DNA from: Watersipora subatra
Lineage: Eukaryota; Bryozoa; Gymnolaemata; Cheilostomatida; Watersiporidae
Assembly: GCF_963576615.1 (NCBI RefSeq)
Contig: NC_088711.1
Coordinates: forward strand, 57,826,248 to 57,890,247
Length of the DNA: 64,000 nt
Direction of reading: 5' to 3'
Shown here: positions 36,201 to 48,200 of the stretch, in pieces
Position numbering within the stretch: the stretch's first letter is position 1
Layout: each line of letters opens with the position of its first letter
Notes under the pieces: generated by a model
The model's input: the letters and a program-made list of their open reading frames with translations, nothing else
Databases searched by the model: none
Told to the model about the DNA's origin: nothing
Position numbers and translations under genes: made by a program

Positions 36201-39200
36201 TGCTGTTCACTAAAAATTTTTAAAGTACATTTTTTGCGCTAATCAATGTTTTTAATTTTCCTTTTAATGTTGTAGCGTTTTTTGAGAAATAATTAATATG
36301 TAATATTTACGAAGTTTTCTGTTGAAGGTTTAAGTTTGACTAAGTTAGCGCAAGAAGTTATAGTTACTGTTGGAAGCTGGTGGTAATTTGACTAGTCAAG
36401 GCTCTAACCTCAACTATTGCACAAAATAAATTATTATAAAAATATATCTAAAAATAATTACTAGGAACTGAGCTGAGTATAGGCTAATTGGCTGACAGCA
36501 GTTCATTTTACTAAGACCAGCAGCTAGAATAATACTTTCTCATTTGGTTTTTACGCAATGTCATTGCAAATTATTTTGTTTCCAAAGCGAGTGCACCAAG
36601 GGTATACTGGTCTGCACACCTAAAAAAGAGGTGACACAACCCCCTCCTGGTACCGTAACGGTCAAGCCAGTGCCTATATGTAAAGGAGGAAAAGTTTACA
36701 CCGCATGCAAACAAGCCTGCGCTCCATCTTGCCTGTATCCAAATGGATCGCCAAATTGCAATCTGATTCACTCAGTTTGCAAAGCAGGCTGTGATTGTCC
36801 TGCAGGTAAACCTTATTTTTAGTAACATACATGTAATAGTACCCCGGTGGCTTTGTTGTCGTACGTAAATAATTTCACTTGTTCAAAAAGGTTTTGAACA
36901 CCTGTTGCATTTGCAAGACATCTAAGAACATTATGTTTGAAATTTTTCATACGTAAATCTTCTTGGATCCCATTGTTTCACCCAATTCCATTAAATGTCT
37001 GAAATTGATGTATAAATAGGTATAAAGAAAATTTGAGCTCTATTCACTTCCCAGGCTTACAAAGCAATATCACTTCTAAGGTCAAGGTCACAATCGAAGA
37101 AGGAAATACTTGCTAGAATCAGATAGGGGACATTATGAAGACTTAAAAAGTAGTTTTCTCTTTTTAATAAAAATTTATACATGCACTTTGAGTTCAGATT
37201 TCTTATTTTCACAAGATTTTCCTAAGCTTTTTATTCATCACTGTTGCAGAAAAATTGGCTTGTCGAATCACAGTTTTGTTGAATGTCTACTGTAGGCACG
37301 GTGATGGACGGAGATAAATGTGTTCCCAAGACTAGCTGTCCGTGCCATCACAATGGCAAACGCTACACGGATGGCCAATGGATCAAGCAAGACTGCAAGA
37401 GATGGTACATTTATTTTATAATCGGTTTAGACTTCTCATCTCACGTGAATTTTCATCGAATGAAGTACACTAGTATTAGCTAGACTTCCAACACTTGTGC
37501 TAACTTGTGACTTGTGCTAACATAAATTAACTTCTCTTGAGATTTGCGGTCGAAACAAAAAAAATATTGGATTTTAAATCTGGTCATCACGTGAATATTA
37601 GTTTAGCTATTTCCATTTCCATGTAAATAAGTGACACTTTATCCAGAATTCCATCTTTTTCAGCTGATACATGATAACTTTATTAAATGAAATAATAAGG
37701 TTTCATCTTTGACGAGCTATCTCTATATGAAAGTCTATGATGTTCAATGTGAAAAATCGAGTGTAAAGTCATCGAGTGGAATATATAGACAGAACAGAGG
37801 CAACTAATGGTTTCACAGTTGCCATTTGTTAATACATGATAGTGTTTAGCTGAAATAAAGTTCCTTTAAGTTGTTTTAATTGATACTAGTACCTTGGTAG
37901 CGCCGTGCGCAGTGAGAGATCATCATGTGTAATCATTATGTGCGGGATTACTCTATTCCGTGGAGCTGCAACGTGGTCTGCTGGTGCAGGCGGTAGAGTG
38001 CGTAGTTGCAAAACTCGGATACCTGAGTTCAATTTCTATGCGAAGAAATATTTTTTGCTAAAGCTCTAAGCTTGGACGGACACGGCTCTTATTATAGTAG
38101 ACTTATTCTTTTTCTACTCATTTAATCTGATTAGTCATTTTTAAAGAATTTAAAGCTACAGAATTTAAACAGCTACAAATCACCTATTTGTGATTTGTAG
38201 CTGTTTGTACTAAATTGAATTCTATGTGAGAAAACGTATGCAGCTCTGCTCAGAGTTGTGATAGTTTCTCGGTTAGTCTGAGTCAAATGGAAATCTCATT
38301 TGTAGCACCTGCCGCAACCAAAACTGGGACTGCGAGAACAAAGTGTGCCCATCTACTTGTAAGGCATACGGAGAGTCACACTATACTACCTTTGATGGCA
38401 AAGAGTATCAATTCCAAGGAGACTGCGATTATGTTCTAGTGAAGACGGTCGACTCGAATGTCAACCCACCATTTAAGATCACAACATCTAATGTCCCTTG
38501 CGGCTCCAGTGGTGTAACCTGCACGAAGAGCATAGACATCTCTATCGGTGATCCTTTCGGCCTCGGTATGATGACTATTAACTGTTCTTTGGTAGTTGTT
38601 GCTGATTTGATGTAGTTAGAATTAGGAGCCAAAATGCTGCTTGGCTCACATCGCTTTGGCTATTAATAGTAATTAAAGTTACATTCTCTTGATTGGAGTA
38701 GCTGCAGTTCAGCACGAAGTAGTCGTCATTTTCATCTCATTAGAGAGCTGCTTGATTGTTGCAATAAGTAATATGCTAGTCATGCTGTTTACTTTGAGGA
38801 GTTTACCTTTTCTCACAAAAGCCCATTTGAATTATAGCTAAACAACCTTTAGCATACATAGCAAAATATGGGCTCTCTCATTTCTTTTAACAAAGAGCAA
38901 AAGTACAAAAGGGACTGATTTGACATCATTTGACTCAATACTTTCAATTGTGTTACCACGTAATTAAGGAATTGTGTTACCACGTAATTAAGGAATTGTG
39001 TTACCACGTAATTAAGGGAAGCCAAAGTTTAACTAAAAAACCTCTTTAGCAGCAGTTATTTATTATTAATGGCCTGTTAAAATTTTTCAAAGGCTGTATT
39101 TCAAGGATTTATGAGTTATTTGGGAATCAAATTCTTTTCCAATGACTACTCTTTGCATCAACAGTCGTTTTTAACCCTTACCAGGGAAGGACTTTGAGCA

Positions 39201-42200
39201 GCTCCATCTGGTTCGAGGAAAACCCATTAAGCTTGACCCCAACTCAAAGCTGAAAGTCACCGAGGTTGGCCTTTATGTAATCATCGACACCGACTTTGGA
39301 CTGACTATCCACTGGGACAAGGGAACACGAATCTACGTGAAACTTCAAAACCATCTCTCTAACAAGGTAGCAAAGTGAAAGTGTTTACCCTTTTGTTTCG
39401 ATTATGTGCACGAAGTGTGAGGACACAGTTTTAAAAAGATGCATAAATGGGCTGCTGATATTGCTAGCTTACGGAGACAACTCCGATACTGCTCATGATA
39501 GAATGTTTCTCCTTCGTATCATTCTTATAAATCTCTGCTTGAAAGGTGGAAGGTCTGTGCGGAAACTACAATGGCGATCAGCAGGATGATTTCACAGCAC
39601 CTAATGGCGGTATTGAAGGAAAAGCAACACGATTTGCGGACTCATGGAAGGTAAGCAGAACATCATAACAGCGATGCTGCATTTCGTAAAAAACTTTTGA
39701 AAATGAACTTTCACAAGATTTTAGTAGATTTTATCAGAATTTATCGGTAGTTTTTTATCATTTGAAATTGTTTTTGATGTTTGAGGTGATATGACTGCCA
39801 GGATTAAAATCGACAATACTTCATCGCGGTTGAAACGCTCAGACGAAAAATACTTGTGAAATGGCATCACTAGTAGCTATAGTTGATATCGGCTACTGTA
39901 TTTGAATGGCAGCATTATGTGTCTCTATTCCGTCAGTCTCTTTGCAACTATAGACATCATCCTACTTTTGCTTAATCTTAGCTACTCTAAGATCTCACTG
40001 GTTAATTTATTTCACATACTCTATGCAGATAAGCTTCAAACAATAGACTCGTCAAAATTCCTTAGCAGTATGCAAATATAACTGTATTAGTGAGCTATAA
40101 AGGTTGACAATATTTATAGGTCAACAGCCACTGCCCACCAAGCAAGAGTGTTCCTGAACCTTGTGTTGCAAGTCCACACAGGAAACCATGGGCTCAAGAG
40201 AAGTGCTCCATCATCACATCTGCCACCTTCTCCGCATGCCACAATGCTGTTCCTCCTAAACCATACTTCGAGCGGTGAGCCATCTTTCCACTCATGTCAA
40301 ATCTGATTTCTTGGTTTTTAGAGGCTATAAGCATGGAGAATCCATCAACAAATGTTGCAAATTAAATCTCTCTGTTAGTGTATTCTCTATGCTAGTAGAC
40401 TTTCTGGACTAATAGCATCGACATGCTAGTACACTCGATGTACTATTAAACTTGATGTATTAGTACACTTGATGTATTAGTACACTCGATGTATTAGTAC
40501 ACTCGATGTATTAGTACACTCGATGTATTTGTACACTCGGTGTATTTGTACACTCGATGTACTTGTACACTCGATGTATTAGTACACTCGATGTATTAGT
40601 ACACTCGATGTATTAGTACACCCGATGTACTTGTACACTCGATGTATTGGTATATTTAGTCTTGCTATCATGTAGAGAACTACAAAAATTCATCCTCTAA
40701 TTTAACTTTACTAGTACACTGACAGTCTCATGCTCTGTGAGAGATCATCAAGTGTAATCATTACATGCACAATTAATCCCTTGTGCTACAAGGTGATCGT
40801 GTGACGATGTTTGTAGTGCGTTTGACTGCGAGTCTCAGATACCCGAACTCAATTCCTGTATGGGACAATATTTTCCTAACGTTTTTAGCATGGCTTCGGG
40901 ACAGACTGACGGACATAACTCTTATTATAGTAAAGATCATTGTTACCTAATTATATTAGCCAAGGTTATCAGATACCGTGAACATTGCCGATTGTTTCAC
41001 TTGTAGATGTGAATATGATGCATGCGCCTGTGATTACGGAGGTGACTGCGAGTGCCTCTGCACAGCCATCTCTGCCTATGCCCAAGAATGTGCTAACAAA
41101 GGAATTTCCATCGCATGGAGAGATCAGGACACATGTCGTACGTTGTCTTCTATTTAGTATTGACATACTCCCAGTCATTGACTTGTTGTCCGGTGTCTAG
41201 TAGTTACTTCATATATAGCCTTCATTAATTTTACCAAGGAATATGGATTTTTTCAGTGAATACCGCGCGCCATAGATGACTCCTACAAACAATGTTAGTA
41301 AATGCCATATCATTGTATCAGCGGTGTCAGCGGTGTCAGTGCTCAAGATCTCTAAAGCTGCTCACACATTAACGATTAATCTGTAATCGGAAATTGGCTA
41401 GTTTTTACTTATTTCAGAGTAAACTGCCAATAGTTGTTTATCTTATACTAGCTAAATATTCTCCAATAGGTGTCATTTGTTTTTACTCTGTTTAATGGTA
41501 TTTTAGCTCTGCAATGTGAGGACTGTGCCACCTACACTCCTTGCATGTCTAGCTGCCCTCTCAAGACTTGTGACAATAAGGGCTCGTACGACATGACATT
41601 CGGCAGTTGCACTGAGCAGATGTGCGTTGAAGGATGCCAGCCTAAGGCTTGTCCTCCAGGTACTATATAGAACTCTACTAGTAGCATGTCACAAGTTGTG
41701 AAGAAATAAAGATGCTGCAATCTATTAACTCACTCTATGAATGCACTAGCTCACTCTATGAATGTGCTAGCTCACTTAATGAATGTACCAGCTCACCCTA
41801 TAAGTGCACTAGCTCACTCTATGGATGCACTAGCTCACTTTATGAATGTACTAGCTCACTCTATGAATTTACTAGCTCATCCTAGGCATCCTCTGGGTGT
41901 TGAATCGAAAGATTCCATTAAAAGCTACGTAAAACATTTTTGATAGTTAACAAAGCTCACAAAATATAATTTAATTTTACAATCTTTTTAAAAAAAACAT
42001 GAGGTATTGGTAGTAACGTTGTCCAATAAAAAATCAAAGCTTAGAGAAAATTTTCTATTCTTTGGCTAAGATCAGCTCTGCATTTCCTACATAGGCTTTG
42101 CTATTGTTTTTCTTATTCATGGTTTTTGTGTGAAAGTGTTCTGGTAGTCATGGCGATCCTTTCTTGCTGTAAAGTTTGACTGTGTTTATTGACCACCGAC

Positions 42201-45200
42201 TAAAATTTATTATTTCCGTGTAAAACATTTATGATTCCATAGCCACTAGACTGCTTCCTGTATCAGCAGCTTTGCGTAGCTGCTGGAGGAATGGTACTCC
42301 ATGTCTTTGTGGGAATACCATTTCATGAACTCGAAATCCTTTTGAAAATTGATTTATATTAATTTTCACTTAGCTCATCCATGGGCCATAAATAGCTAGA
42401 AAATTAGTTGCAGAGGGTGGGCAGACGTTGGATAATAATAGGTGAAGGACGCTCGTATCACACCGTTTTGGCAACATTTTTTATAAAAGACTTAAAGTTA
42501 GTTATTTTATTCCGTTTCAGGTCAGGTATATGTGAACTCAAGCAAGCCTTACCAGTGCATCGCCGAGAATGTTTGTCCTCCAAAGGAGTGCTTCATCAAT
42601 GGCAGATATTTCATGGACATGAGAGTCATACCAGATGAGGACATCTGTGATTCGTGTGAGAACTGGTGAGCTTCCTTTACACTGTCTCACTCGCTCTGAT
42701 TGGGTTTTCGTAAGGAAAAAAATACCTACCGTACTTTTCGGACTATAAACCGCACCCCTATATAAGCCGCATCTGCTTTATTTACCAAAAAAAAGATAAT
42801 AAAACAGACATAAGCCGCACCTTTGTATAGGCCGCAGAACTCAGGACTGTGCTTTTTAACGCGGCAGCAACTTTGCAATTTAAAACCGAACAGTGCCGAA
42901 CGGCACAGTTTCGTATTATCCGACGCTTTGTAACCTAATGCCTAGCGGAACAGTATCGTGAGGCATTGTTTCCTATTTTCTTTCACCGCTAGAAGCGCAC
43001 TAATTGGAGATTCCTGTTAATGCACCCTAGCGGTGAAAGAAAAAGCCACAGATTAGCCGCACCCTTATATAAGCCGCATGGCTCAAATCATCAGAAAAAA
43101 TTAGCAGCTAATAGTCCAAAAAGTATGGTAGTATTTTTACTAAAACCGGTTTAATTGTGATGACTTTAGGTATGAAGAGCTCATTGAAAAGGTGCTCGAA
43201 CAAAGTATAGAGTGACAGAGGTCTACTTGCACTACAACATCGTTTCGTATGGTTTACAATAAAGTATAAAAGCACCACTTTAAAATCTGAGCAAACCACA
43301 CTCATCAGGTGCTAAAACCATACTAGTGACGAGTGACTTCAAAGAATAAATCATCTTGTCGGCCGATCTAACATAACGCTCGTATAAGAATCGTTTAGCT
43401 AGAAATGGCTAAATGCGTTTTCAAAAACAATTCCATTGCTGTTTGCAACTAACAATGTCTTCATTGACTTGATACAAAACATTGCCTTTTGGTAGCATTC
43501 AGGTGTTTTTGTGTGTGCGATGTTTTGCTGCGTGTAATTTATAGGCGAAGCATAGAGCATTACGAAAATACAAACATAAAGCAAAAGAGACTGTCTGATA
43601 GTTTGAGACTAGCAGCAGGACAGCTCCGCTGGCGGTTTGCAGAAGAGCAGACACAGTTAAGGCATCACACAGATGCCAGAAGTCAGCGAAGGGATCTGTC
43701 CATACATATGGTTTTTGATCGTTGTTTAACTTAACGCATGGTAATTGTAGTTGGTGTGAGGATGGAAAGCTAAAAAAGAACCCTATCGTTCCTTGTGAAA
43801 AACCAACCACTTTCACCCCACCATTTATTGATCTATTTGGAACAACTCCCATCACCCCACCATTCTTCATAGATGATACTACAACACCAGGTTAGTTATT
43901 TTTGCAACTAGCAAACCATTGAGCCATTAGTTCAAAATGTTATGAAGCAGAACATATATGCTATGTCTGCACATATCCATTAGTTGTAGAACTAAGGCTA
44001 GAACTAAGAACTGGATTGTAGAACTAATGTTAGTGATTTCTTCAACTTTCCATTGTCCTAATATGAATGTATCCAAACTTAATGGCATCACTCACAAACC
44101 TATCTATGAATTTTGTGCAGTCTATCGTTTTATGTTAGGTTTCATCCCCATACTTCATTTTGGCTATTATTCAGATATGATTAGCCCATCAAAGGAAACA
44201 ACCATCAACCCATCAACTGGTAGCAGCCCAGGTAAAGATACAACCATTAATCCACCAACTGGTACCGGTCCAGTGAAAGTTCCAACTTCTACCCCACCAA
44301 CTGGTAAGAGCTCCACCAAACCTTTAACCAGTTGCACAAAATCAGTAACAGCTCAATGAAAAACTGCTGCAGATATACCAACTGCATAAGCTCTCCTATT
44401 CGCCATGTTGCATTTTCAACGTTATTATGATTTTAATAGTGGTTACCTCAACTCACAAGCCTACCTGCGTTAAGTCTGGTTGGACACAATGGATGGATTC
44501 AAGCACCCCTACCTTCTTCAGTGGAGGAGATATTGAGAGTCACGAGAGTCTGCGACGCTATGCATCTTACTGCGACATTTCTGAGGTAAGCGTTGCCCTA
44601 TAAAAGTACATGTGCTTCTTGTACATGCCGTTCCTGTACATGTGATTTTTGTACATTTGGCGCTTGTACATTCGGTCCTTGTACATGTGGTTATGTACAT
44701 GTGGTTTTTGTACATGGGGTTTTTGTACATGCAGTTCTTGTATGTGTCGTTCTTGTACATGTTTGATAGTTGAGACATTTCTAAGGTGAGTTATACCCTG
44801 TAGGAGAACTTGTGATTCTTGGATCCTATTGGTAGCTACTCAAGCCACACAAAGTAGTTTACTTTTTAGTAAATGTTTTTTCTAATAGAAAACTGGATAT
44901 CACTAACTAATAGATTTAATCAACCATTACTTCACGCACTAAAGCAGATTTTAGTAGAACTACTACAGCAGATATAATATCTATAGATGTGTGGTTAGCT
45001 ATAACAATAGGATAAAATATCGGGATACATGCTTGGATGGAAAGTGTGCGTATGGCCTTGGCAGGCTCATTGGGATACATGCTTGGATGGAAAGTGTGCG
45101 TATGGCCTTGGCAGACTCATTGGGATACATGCTTGGATGGAAAGTGTGCGCATGGCCTTGTCAGACTCATTGGGATACATGCTTGGATGGAAAGTGTGCG

Positions 45201-48200
45201 TATGGCCTTGTCAGGCTCATTGGGATACATGCTTGGATGGAAAGTGTGCGTATGGCCTCCAATAATATTTTATAGTTTCTGACAGCTTCCATGAACATAT
45301 AGATTGTGCTTAATCATAAAAAGGTATTCAAGGTCATAGTTTATTATGTATCCAAACTGACAATTACAGATAACTGGTGTGGAGTGCAGAGTAGCAAACC
45401 AGAAAGTTGCTGCTGCACAGCCGACTCCACAGGTGGTCAGTTGCACTGTACAAGATGGTTTCAAGTGTCTCGAGATTGAAAATGGAGGCCAGCTGAACGC
45501 TCCTCCAAAATGTCTCAACTATGAAATTAGGTTCAACTGTGAATGTGAAGGTAAGGCTCTTCCTCGCTTAGCTCATCTGTCACCCCTTTCATGTCAGACA
45601 TTCCTTACAAACATCATTTGAAAGAAAGTTTAAAACGTTAATATTAGAATTTGTGATTTGCAGACTCCAAGCCCACTACTCGACCAATGACGTCCACAAG
45701 AACTGTAGTTACTGCTAATGGTACAACTGTTACTTTTGGGTATGTGATCAAGTTATTAGCCTTCTATTGTCATTAGCCTTCTATTGTTATTAGCCTTCTA
45801 TTGTCATGAGCCTTCTATTGTTATTAGCCTTCTATTGTCATGAGCTAGTCACTTTGGATTTCTGCTAATTGTGACTAAAACAGTCAGAAAAATGTCAATT
45901 TGTTTTAATATAAACCATATATTTCTATGTTGTTTAGCTTACAGGAATAGTTTATTAAAAGGGAAACATTAGCATAGAAATGGTGTAATTTGATATCTTA
46001 GCTTTCGGTTAAAATATATATCACGTATAAAGAACTGTGGTTATATATATAATTATGTATATTTATATATGTATGTATATATAATGTATGTATATATATT
46101 TATATCTATACATTTTCTTATATATATTTTATGTATATTTTACATGTATATATTAATTATATTATAAATTATATATAAAACTATATAAATATATATAGTT
46201 TTATGTTTCTTTTGCAATGTATTGTGCAACCTGTGTGTTAAATGCTTTGTTTGACAGAGTGGAAAACTCCAAGTTTAATAGTATTTATATATAAAGTTTT
46301 TACGCTATGCAACCTGATATGAAATACTATAAGCTCACAGATTCTACTAGTGGAATACTGCTTCATGGCAATTTATTCAATAAGTTTTGGTATTGGCTGT
46401 ATTGTTGTCAGTCCTGCCCTTCAAATTTAACACTTGTTAATGCTATAATGTTGCTGCTTCCAGCTGTATGTAACATATAAGCTTCTTGGGAGAGCAGAAT
46501 GTGTAAACAATTCATAATATTATTGTCGATTTTACAGTGTAAGAAAACCAAGTAGAGCTACAACCAGGCGGCCAGGTCCAGCGGTCACACCTGGCAAGGT
46601 TGGCACTACCACGCCTCCTACTGGAATTAAGCCTACAACTAAAGGTAATTGGGCTACACATTAGTTAGTAGAAAACATTAGAATGGTATTGTAGATGACT
46701 GCGCCTTTTGTCAAAGTGCTAACAGGGTAAGATTGCATTCTTTAGGTGATGAACCACCCTCTAATCCCCCAACCTTTTCTACCACAACTATTGACGGTAA
46801 GAGGCAGGAGGCAACCATTTCACCAGCTTGCGTAAAGGATGGATGGTCTGACTGGATGAGCTCGAGCGTTCCGAATGGTCGGGGCGAGTTCGAAACTATA
46901 GGATCACTGCGAACTCAATACGCTTTTTGCGAGAGTCCAAGCAGCATTGAATGCAGAAGTCGTGGCAGCAAGGTACGCTAGCGATATACTTTTGTTTTTA
47001 TCTGACAGTTAGAAAACATCTGATGATGCAAATTATTGGCATGATTAGGAATCGCTGTTAAATGGCAAACGGAGAACAGATGAGCAAAATGTCCTTTGTG
47101 AGAATCAGATGAAACAGTGTCGAAGTTTAAAGTGAACATTTCGTAATTACGTATTTTAGGAAGTCTTACTTAGGAGGTCTTAGAGAATATCCATAAACAA
47201 GTTTCATTATCTTAAAATCCATAACCTTCTTATCATTATCATCGTAACCTTCCAATATTAATTTGTCGGCTACATAAGGCTCTGTTTGCGGATTCGGGGC
47301 TTCTCCGTATTACTTAAATTTTTGTGTAGAAAAACGTGTTCATTTTTACAAACCCAAGGCTTCATATTGTTGAAAATTTAATTTATATTTCTAATTCTGT
47401 TTTTTAATTGCTTCTTTCAAATTAGCGTTGTAGTAATAGTGCTGCTTTAGTATGTTTGACAACATGCCGGTATTGTGTAACGGGTGAATGGTACGCTAGA
47501 AGCCTACCATTCGTGTTTTGAATGGTCAGCCTTTGATTTATATTGGAAATTCTCATAAATGATTCCCTGAAAGCAACTAATAAATAGACATAAATAGACG
47601 TTGTTGCCTTGATACTTTTACTTCATGGTATTACTTTAAAATTATTTGTGTAGCTTTCTGAAGTAGTGCAACACAGCAAGATTTTCTGCCTCTGTAGAGA
47701 CATTGTTGATGACCTTCGAGCATGATTTGTTTGAAACACCATCAGCGTCTTGTAAATATTTTAGGTTCCATATGATCAAACAGGCCAATATGGAGTCACA
47801 TGTGATGTGAACAGAGGACTCACCTGTGAACGAGTTGCTCAGATTCCAAATCCAAACTGTCTCGACTATGAAGTTAGAGTGTATTGCGAATGTGCACCAA
47901 TAAAAGATTCAACTGCCAGCCCACCAACTGGTACAACCCCAGTAACAGGTATAAATGGTCAATCACCAACTGGTGACAGCCCGACGAAAGGTTCAAATGT
48001 CAGCCCACCAAGTGGTCCGCATCCAGTCACAGGTCCAGATGGCACACCACCAACTGGTCACAGTCCAACGAAAGGTTCAAATGTCAGCCCAACAAGTGGT
48101 CCGCATCCAGTCACAGATACAAATGGCAAACCATTAACTGGTGACAGTCCAACGAAAGGTTCAAATGTCAGCCCACCAAGTGGTCCGCATCCAGTCACAG

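Noticed and set aside
44991..45282. Three overlapping open frames of about 80-95 codons
   Set aside because: They are the three frames of a 50-bp intronic minisatellite and show no domain.
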